Below, piece after piece: positions 36,809 to 44,420 of a stretch of DNA of 64,000 nt (its first letter is position 1; each line of letters opens with the position of its first letter). The stretch is from Mangrovicella endophytica (GTDB lineage Bacteria > Pseudomonadota > Alphaproteobacteria > Rhizobiales > Rhizobiaceae). The position numbers were made by a program, and so were the translations under genes. The stretch lies in the NCBI RefSeq assembly GCF_002893625.1, contig NZ_PKMZ01000003.1:1-64000 (forward strand), written 5' to 3'. The notes beneath the pieces are model-generated. The model was not told the origin of the DNA, made no database searches, and saw nothing but the letters and a program-made list of their open reading frames with translations.

Positions 36809-39049
36809 ATGTGGCAGCCTGAAGGCAGCGTGCAGGTCCAGTTGCCCGACCTGCACGCGAAGCTTGCGAGGGCGTTCGCAATCTACGTGGCGGACAATTG
36901 CACCGCCTTCGCGCAGATGCGGGAATGTCGCCGCATCATGGGGTCCGGCTACGAGATCGTTTCCTTCGACCTCAGGATCGCCGTCCCACAACGACCCGTG
37001 TATTCAATAAAGCCGATCGAGACCATCTCGGTCGGCTTCCACCCCGAGAACGAAAGGGCTCCACAGGTCGTCGTCACCCGCCCCGACTTCCCGGACACCC
37101 CGCATCAGAATATCGTCCCGGAGGGAGAGCCGAACGTCCTCTGCATCGATGACCGGCCATGGCAGGACGCTCGCGCCGACTACGCCCCGTCCGAACTCAT
37201 GACCCGCATCATCAGATGGTTCGACAAGGCGTGCCAAGGCGAACTGCATGGTGCAGATCAGCCGTTCGATCCGGTCTTCGCCTATAGCACCAGATGTCAG
37301 ATCATCCTCACTAAAAGCGCCGAGGCGGCCACGGAGGTCGGTCAGCCTCTGGATGTATGGCTTGCTGATGAGAAGCGGCGCTTCCTGATCGTCACCGCAG
37401 CCGATCCTAACGTGACCGGCTCCCAATCCGGGGTAGGGTTTCAAGCGATCTATGCGGATGTGAAGCCCGAAGCGATGTTGCGGATCAGGCGAACGCCTGG
37501 GAACCTAAAGCGGCTCATCGAGGTGATGGGTGAGCGGGGCTTGGATCTACTGCCATTGCTTCAGCAGGCGGTACTCGACTGGCTAGAGTCATCAAGGACA
37601 AGCGGGGACAGGATCTCATGTTTCTGCATCCTCATCACCCTGCCTCAGATACATCCTCTGACGGGGGAGATCGAGACAGCGCCGCCCACAGCTTTCCTCT
37701 GCGATGCAGCCAGCTGCGATATCGGCGTCGCCTTGGGACTGCTCTCAAAGAATGTTAGCGGCGCAGCCAACAGTGTCGGCTACGTCCGGTTGTTCGCGAT
37801 CAATCCAGACTGGCAGGCTCTTGAGCGCATTAGGGTGGATGTGGCGGCGCTCCATCATGAACTGGACGCCGCACGGGCGGGACTCTTGTCCGGGAACGAG
37901 ATCCCAGACAAGCGGCGCGTCGCCATGATCGGCGCCGGATCACTCGGATCCAGTCTCGCCGAAGTGCTCGTGCGAGAAGGGCTTTATCGCTGGACGATCA
38001 TCGATGACGACGCCCTCCTTCCGCACAATGTCAGCAGGCACACGCTGACTCGAGAAGATTTCGGCCAACCGAAGGTCAGCCGTCTGGCAAAGCGCCTGTC
38101 ATCGATCCGTATCGACGCCGAACCCGAGCCGATCCAGGAAAACGTGTTGCACCTCGGACCTGAGAATAGGGCCGGCAAGGCGATCGATGACGCCGACTTC
38201 GTCATTGACGCATCGGCGTCCGTGCCCGTTTCACGGTGGCTCGCCGATCGTCCCGGCACCCCGCGGGTGATCAGCGCCTTCTTCACGCCCAGCGGACAAT
38301 CTGCAGTCCTGATGTGCGAGTCATCCGACAGACGAGTGACACTGCGGGACGTGGAGGCCGCCTATGTGCGAGAAATGCTCGTCAACCCCGCCCTTCAGGA
38401 TCACCATCAGGCCGGACAGCAGATGCGCTACACTGGCGCATGCCGAGCCCTGACAAACCGGATCCCGACTTCTTCCGTCGCCATTCTGAGTGGTCTCATC
38501 GCCGGCGCATTGCCTGATGCTGCGAATGCAAGCGAAGCCTCGCTCAAGATATGGACCATGAGCCACAGCGGGGGCATCGACTGCATCAACGTCCCGGTTA
38601 CCACCCGTCGAGCTGCATGGGAGGATTGGACCATATTGCTCCCGACCTCATTGGTCGACGAGCTTGCAGCCAAACGGGAACAGGCACTGCCCAACGAGAC
38701 AGGCGGGCCTCTGATGGGACTGATCGATCATGAAGCCAAGTTCATCTCGATCGTGCACACCCTCTCCCCGCCGAAGGACAGTGCGGGAACACCTACAGGC
38801 TTCGAGCGGGGCAAGCGCGGTCTTCACCGTAGCATCGTGGAAGCGCAGGTCAGATCCGGTGGATTGAGCCGATACATCGGCGAATGGCACTCACACCCGG
38901 CCGGTCATTCGGCAGCTCCGAGTTCTGTCGACATGAAGCAGATCGAAGAACTGTCGGTGGCGCTGGAGATCGACAGCCTGCCTGCCGTCTCTCTGATCAT
39001 GGGCGAGGGGGAGATCCGCTTGCTTATCGGAGAGGCGCGCCATGGGTGA
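36809..39049 (+). CDS. Fused E2-E1-JAB ubiquitin-like conjugation protein
   Basis: A 746-residue three-domain protein. The N-terminal part is E2-like, with RPDFPDTPHQNI and a candidate catalytic cysteine C112 in NVLCIDDRPW. The middle is a ThiF/E1 adenylation domain: nucleotide loop GAGSLG at 375-380, then IIDDDALLPHNVSRHTL, and candidate catalytic C545 in TGACRALTN. The C-terminal domain is a JAB/JAMM metallopeptidase with E630, H694, H696, S705 and D708; HxH to Ser spacing is one residue longer than the usual JAMM consensus. In CBASS type II the same activities are split between Cap2 (E2-E1) and Cap3 (JAB). Here one chain could both attach and remove a tag. Its stop overlaps the patatin start by eight bases. 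Confidence 0.88.
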   Translation: MWQPEGSVQVQLPDLHAKLARAFAIYVADNCTAFAQMRECRRIMGSGYEIVSFDLRIAVPQRPVYSIKPIETISVGFHPENERAPQVVVTRPDFPDTPHQNIVPEGEPNVLCIDDRPWQDARADYAPSELMTRIIRWFDKACQGELHGADQPFDPVFAYSTRCQIILTKSAEAATEVGQPLDVWLADEKRRFLIVTAADPNVTGSQSGVGFQAIYADVKPEAMLRIRRTPGNLKRLIEVMGERGLDLLPLLQQAVLDWLESSRTSGDRISCFCILITLPQIHPLTGEIETAPPTAFLCDAASCDIGVALGLLSKNVSGAANSVGYVRLFAINPDWQALERIRVDVAALHHELDAARAGLLSGNEIPDKRRVAMIGAGSLGSSLAEVLVREGLYRWTIIDDDALLPHNVSRHTLTREDFGQPKVSRLAKRLSSIRIDAEPEPIQENVLHLGPENRAGKAIDDADFVIDASASVPVSRWLADRPGTPRVISAFFTPSGQSAVLMCESSDRRVTLRDVEAAYVREMLVNPALQDHHQAGQQMRYTGACRALTNRIPTSSVAILSGLIAGALPDAANASEASLKIWTMSHSGGIDCINVPVTTRRAAWEDWTILLPTSLVDELAAKREQALPNETGGPLMGLIDHEAKFISIVHTLSPPKDSAGTPTGFERGKRGLHRSIVEAQVRSGGLSRYIGEWHSHPAGHSAAPSSVDMKQIEELSVALEIDSLPAVSLIMGEGEIRLLIGEARHG

Positions 39050-40217
39050 GGTCGCGCAAGAGTCTCCGCCGAGAATCGGCCTCGCACTCTCAGGTGGAGG
39101 GATCCGCGCTGCAGTCTTCCACCTCGGCGTTCTTCAGCATCTGGCAGGAGCCGGCCTCCTGGAGAGCGTGTCGCACATATCAACCGTGTCCGGCGGGAGC
39201 CTTGTGACCGGGGCGATCTTCGCCTGCTCGGGGAACCGGTGGCCCACCTCCAGCGAGTTTCTGGAAACCGTCTACCCTTCGATCCGGACCACCCTGACCA
39301 CCGGAGATCTGCTCAGCTTCCGGGCGCTGGGGATAGGCGGGATCCTCCGCGAAAACATCAGAATCGCCTCCCACCGGGCTCACGTTCTTTCTGGACTTCT
39401 ACGTCGGCGCTGGGGTGTTGAGATGAAGATCTCCGATTTGCCGGGGACCCCCGTGTGGTACATCAACACGACCTGTGTGGAGACCGGGAAGAACTGGCGA
39501 TTCAGCCAGCGGTCCATGGGGGACTGGCGGTTCGGTACCCACTACTCTCCAGGCGTCGCGGTTTCCGATGCCATCGCCGCGTCCGCGGCTGTGCCCTACG
39601 CCATTGGTGCTCTGACGTTGACCCTGCCCCTGCATGGATGGTGGGAGACCGACCCTGCGACGAAGGAGCCGATCAAGGAGATCAAACTACCCCGTCGGAA
39701 GGTTCACCTCTGGGATGGCGGCGCCTACGAGAACATGGCTCTCGAGGCGCTCTACAAGCCCACCGGCGGCCTGCAAGGTTGCGACATCCTAATCGGTAGC
39801 GACGCCTCGGGACCTCTGGGCGAGCCCAAATCGATGTTGCGGTCGCTGGCAACGGGACGACTTGCCTCACCGCGCCTCTTCGACATTGCCAGCGACCAGA
39901 TCAGGTCCCTTCGATCACGGATGCTGATGAAGGCCATCGAGGGCAAGGAGATCGAGGGCTATCTCATCCGACTGGGGGCTCCAGCGCGCAAATTCGATCG
40001 GAAGCTCGCGGAGGCAGGGGAATACCTGACGGACGAGGCATCCAAGACCTGCCTTTACTACCCGACGACCTTGACCAAGATCGAGACCAGCGATTTCGAC
40101 CTCATCGCTCGCCACGGCTCCGAAACCGCTCGGCTGACCATTGGCACTTACTCCACCAATCCACATCTCAGATCGCGGACGATCGCTCACCCACTCCATA
40201 ACCAACAGGAGCCGTGA
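39042..40217 (+). CDS. Patatin-like phospholipase, likely effector
   Basis: A 391-residue lipid hydrolase. The oxyanion-hole motif is LSGGGIRAAVFHLGVLQHL, the nucleophile serine is in STVSGGSLVTG (a GVSGGS-like variant of GxSxG), and the dyad aspartate is in HLWDGGAYENMALEALY. Patatin effectors in CBASS (CapV) degrade membrane lipids when activated; the same role is likely here, but without a nucleotide cyclase the trigger is unknown. The ATG overlaps the E2-E1-JAB stop, with GGAGAGG upstream. The stop overlaps the next start. Confidence 0.88.
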   Translation: MGEVAQESPPRIGLALSGGGIRAAVFHLGVLQHLAGAGLLESVSHISTVSGGSLVTGAIFACSGNRWPTSSEFLETVYPSIRTTLTTGDLLSFRALGIGGILRENIRIASHRAHVLSGLLRRRWGVEMKISDLPGTPVWYINTTCVETGKNWRFSQRSMGDWRFGTHYSPGVAVSDAIAASAAVPYAIGALTLTLPLHGWWETDPATKEPIKEIKLPRRKVHLWDGGAYENMALEALYKPTGGLQGCDILIGSDASGPLGEPKSMLRSLATGRLASPRLFDIASDQIRSLRSRMLMKAIEGKEIEGYLIRLGAPARKFDRKLAEAGEYLTDEASKTCLYYPTTLTKIETSDFDLIARHGSETARLTIGTYSTNPHLRSRTIAHPLHNQQEP

Positions 40218-41155
40218 TGAGCATTGAGATCAAAATCCACGACGTCGGTCATGGTGCCTGCGCCGTCATTACCTGCGACGACGGATACCGCATCATGATC
40301 GACTGCGGACGAGACGATCGATGGTCGCCGTCGTCGCACTACCCCTTCGGATCCATACACGCGCTCCTGATCAGCAACCTTGATGAAGACCATCTCGCAG
40401 ACTTCGATGCAGTATCGAGTCATGTTCAGCCCGGCATGATTGTCGCGAATCCAACGATAACCTTCGACGCATTGACACGCCTGAAGAGCGCATCCGGAGG
40501 AATGGGCTCGGGTGTTTCCGCATTCGCGGAAATGCTCCGATGGCGTCTCCCGGGAATATGGCGTCATAACACTCGCTTCGTTGGAGAGCCCTCCCGGGTA
40601 CAGATTACATACGGCTGGAATTATGAAGCCGCTTTCCCCAACAACACAAACAATCTGAGCCTCTTGACCGTCGTCCAGCATGGCACCTTCAAAATCGTGT
40701 TCGCCGGCGATCTGGAAACTGCCGGATGGCGTAACCTTCTGGTCAATGCAACGATCAAAGAAGCGCTAGCCGGTACGAACGTGCTGATCGCTTCGCACCA
40801 CGGGCGAGAGAACGGACAGAGCGATGAAGCGATGACGTTGATGAACCCTAACGTCGTGATCTTCTCGGACTCGCGCATGCAACATGATTCGCAGGAGACG
40901 AACGAGTGGTATCGCTCTCACGTACCTGGCATCCGGGAAATCACGACCTTTGGGATCGAACCGAAGCGGCGGCACGTATTCACCACCCGGCGAGACGGAA
41001 CAATCACGATCGAAGCGGACACAACCGGTGTTTATGACCTGTTTCCAGGCGGCGAGAACAGGGTCTTTCGGTATCGCTGGGATCCTGGAGCGTTCAGCAA
41101 CTCTTGGGACTATAAACAGCTCATGCGAATGATGGCGGCTAAATACAGCCCTTGA
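40217..41155 (+). CDS. Second MBL-fold (ComEC-type) protein
   Basis: A 312-residue MBL-fold protein. The motif line reads LISNLDEDHLADF, NxDxDH, so the first metal histidine is replaced by asparagine; a later IASHHGRENG gives the SHHG motif of ComEC-type proteins, and FAGDLE supplies the bridging aspartate. Its fold matches the first gene of the operon but sequence similarity between the two is low. It starts at ATG 40217, overlapping the patatin stop by one base, with AGGAG upstream; a GTG at 40214 is in frame. Catalytic competence is uncertain because of the Asn. Confidence 0.8.
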   Translation: MSIEIKIHDVGHGACAVITCDDGYRIMIDCGRDDRWSPSSHYPFGSIHALLISNLDEDHLADFDAVSSHVQPGMIVANPTITFDALTRLKSASGGMGSGVSAFAEMLRWRLPGIWRHNTRFVGEPSRVQITYGWNYEAAFPNNTNNLSLLTVVQHGTFKIVFAGDLETAGWRNLLVNATIKEALAGTNVLIASHHGRENGQSDEAMTLMNPNVVIFSDSRMQHDSQETNEWYRSHVPGIREITTFGIEPKRRHVFTTRRDGTITIEADTTGVYDLFPGGENRVFRYRWDPGAFSNSWDYKQLMRMMAAKYSP

Positions 41156-41168
41156 TACTCGCCGAATA

Positions 41169-41194
41169 CGGGCGTCTTGAAGCTAAGACACCCG
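41169..41194. terminator. Hairpin between the cargo operon and tniQ
   Basis: CGGGCGTCTT and AAGACACCCG pair with one mismatch around GAAGCT. It lies in the 27-base gap between converging genes and includes the tniQ stop codon, so it probably terminates both. Confidence 0.5.
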
Positions 41195-43315
41195 CTCCGC
41201 CGTCCACCTTCTCGACGGCACCCGCCTCCGGCTTATCTCGCCCTTGATCCGGCGTGATCTGCCCAGCCGTGTCCACCTCCGGGCCGGCTCTTCGTCAGGT
41301 TCCGCCGGCACCGCCGAGCGCTGCCCCTTCGCGTCGCGCAGCACCTCCGTCGCCAGCCTCGCCTTGGCGTTCCGGATTTCACTCTGATGCTCGAGCGACT
41401 CCGCCCGAGTCCGCCGCGTAAGCACGACGTCCTCGGGATCGATTGCATTCAGATCCAGCCCCTCGGCCAACTGCCGCGGGTAGAAGGTCGCGTGGAACTC
41501 GACGGGATCGAAGACCGGCGGAATTCCGGCCGCCTCCATGATAGCCTTCATCCGCCGGAAGTGGACGCCATGGTGCTTCGCCAACGCATGTAGGGCGATG
41601 TGTTCATGCATGAAACGATCGACACTCTCCTCGGACGCGGCGACCTCCTCGCTGCGCTTCACCGGGTTGCGGACAACATGAAGATCGAAGATCTGCCGCT
41701 CGAAAAGCATCTGCACCGGCTTCTGGGTCAGGCCAGTGCGCCGCTGCACACCGATCCTGGTGAGGCCGGGCGCCTTCTCCCGCGTGGTAAGCATCGTCAC
41801 TTCGGCCGTGGGAACAAGAATTGCATCAAGCCCCTCGGCACCTTGCAGGTAACCTATCCAGGACAGCCCGCCTTCGAGGACGAGCTTCAAGACTTCGGAG
41901 AAAGTGCAGATCGCGGCATGGCGTGCATCGGCAAGGGTCGACATGCCTGAAGGTATCTTGTCAACGACTTCGCCACCTAGAAGCGTTTCCATGGTCCCGT
42001 CGACGTTCTTCGCGGTGAAGCGGTGCTGGGCGTTGTAGACCTTGCCGGCGGCGGTGACACTGACGAAGCCACCAGCCTGGACGATCGCCTCGATGTGACG
42101 ACGCGTCAGGCCGGTCCTCTCCATAACGCCTGGCAAGGTCAGGATCTCGTCATCAAGAGTGGCCACGAGGGCGCGTACCTTGTCCGTGTCGACCATCGAG
42201 CGGCTTGCCCGGAAGTCGGCCTTGGCGGACATGTAGCGGTTACGGACCAGAATCTTCTTCAGAAGAGGCACGGTGGTGCCGACTTCCCGGGCAAGCGAGC
42301 GCAGGTTCCAGACCCGCCGGGTGCCGACCGGCTGTCCGAGCACCTCGACGTCGGGCTCGAGCGGAACCTCGTCCACGACGACTCCGCGTATGTACTCGAC
42401 CGCTGGTGCGTAGCCGGGATCACACTTCCGCGCATCAAGGAAATCATTGATCCGGCCGATCGCGAGCTGCGGGCCCCAGACGCCCTTCCCGTTTTGTGTC
42501 TCACGGATCAGGCGGATCAGGAACCGTCGGATGCCCGCGTGGCCTTCGGCGAGCACGGCATAACCGGCCGCTCCTGCCTCGACGCGCTGGACAGGCGTGA
42601 GCTTCGTAACCCGCACCTTCTTTCCGTGAAGGGCGACGGCGCCGAAGACCTCCGACAAGTCCGCGGCGGCATGGAAGGAAAGATCATCGAGCCACGACTT
42701 CTTCTTCGTCCCGGATAGGAGCCGGTCGGTCAGATAGGCCTCGAGCGGCGACGACCTGGGGCGCTCGGCCTCGGCCGACAGCCGGCCCATTTCCGGTACC
42801 ATTGCCAGAACCGTCCGGGCGAAGTCGTAGGGCGCGAAGAACTCGCGCTCCGGGGAGGCTGTGGTCAGCACCAGGCCGTGCTCGGAGCAGGTCCGAAGCG
42901 CCGAGACCGTCCACTCTGCGCGCATGTAGGGACCAGTCCGGCCGCCGGCTTCGATGTCCGCCGCGATGCAGGCCGGGCAGAACCGGAAGAAGGTCCGCTC
43001 GATCTGTCCGGCGCCCATCTCCTGCCCGTGCAGGAGCCAGCCGCCGGTGTGATCTCGGCGAGGCGACCAACGGGCGAGCGAACCGTGACCCATCCCGCAC
43101 ATGCCTGCCATCGTTCGGATCGCCGCCTCGCTGCCGAGATCGATCTGCCGGACGTCGATGCCGGTCTCGGTCTTCATGTCCGGGATCAACCGTCCATGGA
43201 GGAAGGCGAGGCGTGAGAGGTAGCTGCCGGCGGTCTCCCGCGGCTTCGGCTCCGGCCTGACGCCGAAGATGCTGCGACTTTGTGCACGGCGAGTCGCTGG
43301 GCTCCTGCGGGCCAT
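41183..43315 (-). CDS. tniQ: TniQ/TnsD-family target-selection protein
   Basis: A 710-residue protein. The N-terminal TniQ region shows PKPRETAGSYLSRLAFLHG and two zinc-type elements, RFCPACIAADI and RTCSEHGL. A long C-terminal half contains several helix-turn-helix-like segments (for example LPGVMERTGLTRRHIEAIVQ), suggesting specific DNA recognition as in TnsD. No separate TnsE or second TniQ is present. The ATG at 43315 lies just beyond the tnsC stop with GAGGAGG overlapping it. The DNA target in the host genome is not evident. Confidence 0.85.
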   Translation of the reverse strand: MARRSPATRRAQSRSIFGVRPEPKPRETAGSYLSRLAFLHGRLIPDMKTETGIDVRQIDLGSEAAIRTMAGMCGMGHGSLARWSPRRDHTGGWLLHGQEMGAGQIERTFFRFCPACIAADIEAGGRTGPYMRAEWTVSALRTCSEHGLVLTTASPEREFFAPYDFARTVLAMVPEMGRLSAEAERPRSSPLEAYLTDRLLSGTKKKSWLDDLSFHAAADLSEVFGAVALHGKKVRVTKLTPVQRVEAGAAGYAVLAEGHAGIRRFLIRLIRETQNGKGVWGPQLAIGRINDFLDARKCDPGYAPAVEYIRGVVVDEVPLEPDVEVLGQPVGTRRVWNLRSLAREVGTTVPLLKKILVRNRYMSAKADFRASRSMVDTDKVRALVATLDDEILTLPGVMERTGLTRRHIEAIVQAGGFVSVTAAGKVYNAQHRFTAKNVDGTMETLLGGEVVDKIPSGMSTLADARHAAICTFSEVLKLVLEGGLSWIGYLQGAEGLDAILVPTAEVTMLTTREKAPGLTRIGVQRRTGLTQKPVQMLFERQIFDLHVVRNPVKRSEEVAASEESVDRFMHEHIALHALAKHHGVHFRRMKAIMEAAGIPPVFDPVEFHATFYPRQLAEGLDLNAIDPEDVVLTRRTRAESLEHQSEIRNAKARLATEVLRDAKGQRSAVPAEPDEEPARRWTRLGRSRRIKGEISRRRVPSRRWTAERVS

Positions 43316-43316
43316 A

Positions 43317-44420
43317 TCAGTCCTCCTCGGGGATGATGAAGGAACCCGGATCCAGGTTCTCCCAGTGGGCGGCGAGAAACGGGTTGTAGTCCCGCAGGCC
43401 GCGGGCATGCGAATGCTGGCAGTAGCCCTGGACGAAGTCGTTCACGGTCAAGCAGTCGGCATCCCGCTGCAGGGCGGCTCGGATCGCATAGCGGACGATC
43501 TGGGCGATGCGGCCGATCTGGTAGTTCGCCGCATGGGCAAGCCGATCCAGCATCTCGGAGCCCGTGATGTTGGACACGTCCAGCCCGGCCTTCGCGCCGG
43601 CGAGACGTTCGACGATCTCCCTCACGACGGCGCGGTCGCCCGACTGCTCCATGTCCAGCGACGGCAGGGCGAAGAAGAAGCTCCGCCGCTCGATCTGCTC
43701 GTCGACCTGCGAGATCACGTTCGCCAGCGGAATGCCGGACATGATGAAGCTCACGGGCCAGGTGTCGCTCTCAACGAGGTCCTTCAGCGCGTTCGCCACG
43801 GCCTGCTGTTCGTTGACGCTCTTCAGGGTGCGGGCGAGGTGCTGGGCCTCGTCGATGTGTACGATCTTCACACGCCGGCTCCGGGCGAAGCGACCGAGGC
43901 GCTCCCAGATCCGGTTCTCGGGCAAGTCCGGCTTCGGGTTGTCGCCCATGGCCACGAGGATCCGCAGCCCGAGACGCTGCAGCGTGCACGGGCTCGGCGC
44001 CCGGACGGAGACCACCGGGTTGATGACGCCCTCCTTCAGGACGATGGGCGCGAACTCCTCCGACCGCTCGAGGTAGCGGCGGACCATGAAGGTCTTGCCC
44101 GCTCCGCTCTCGCCGGTGACGAAGAAGAGGAAGCCTTCCGGCTTCTCCAGCCGCGGCCGGTTGCCGGCACCTGACGGCTCCCCGAAGTCGTCCTGCGTCC
44201 GCCGACGCGGCTGGATCAGCATCTCGTCGACGGCCGCCTCGAACTGCTCGGCGAAACGGTTGTCACGGCTCGAGCGGACGTGGGTGAACTTCACCTCGGC
44301 CAGCACCTCCGTGATGCGACGTCGCTTTTCGCCGCGGCGGGAGGCGATGATCGCGTCCACGTCGACGCCGGCGAAGGGATCGTCCATCGCGATCTCATGC
44401 CCGCTGCGTCTTCCAGCCAT
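43317..44420 (-). CDS. tnsC: TnsC/TniB-type AAA+ transposition regulator
   Basis: A 367-residue AAA+ ATPase. Walker A is FVTGESGAGKTFMVRRYL, Walker B is RRVKIVHIDEAQHLA, and PVSFIMSGIPL is the sensor region. It would bridge target selection by TniQ and the TnsA/TnsB transposase. The start ATG at 44420 overlaps the tnsB stop by one base, with GGAGG just upstream. Length and motifs fit TnsC or TniB; the partner tnsA favours the Tn7-like label. Confidence 0.9.
   Translation of the reverse strand: MAGRRSGHEIAMDDPFAGVDVDAIIASRRGEKRRRITEVLAEVKFTHVRSSRDNRFAEQFEAAVDEMLIQPRRRTQDDFGEPSGAGNRPRLEKPEGFLFFVTGESGAGKTFMVRRYLERSEEFAPIVLKEGVINPVVSVRAPSPCTLQRLGLRILVAMGDNPKPDLPENRIWERLGRFARSRRVKIVHIDEAQHLARTLKSVNEQQAVANALKDLVESDTWPVSFIMSGIPLANVISQVDEQIERRSFFFALPSLDMEQSGDRAVVREIVERLAGAKAGLDVSNITGSEMLDRLAHAANYQIGRIAQIVRYAIRAALQRDADCLTVNDFVQGYCQHSHARGLRDYNPFLAAHWENLDPGSFIIPEED

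Noticed and set aside
35472-36881. A 469-codon minus-strand frame opposite the first MBL gene
   Set aside because: The plus-strand protein has metal motifs and fits a tight operon; the minus-strand one has none.
35676-41155. Classical CBASS type II
   Set aside because: No CD-NTase is present in or next to the operon, and E2-E1 and JAB are fused; it is related in parts only.
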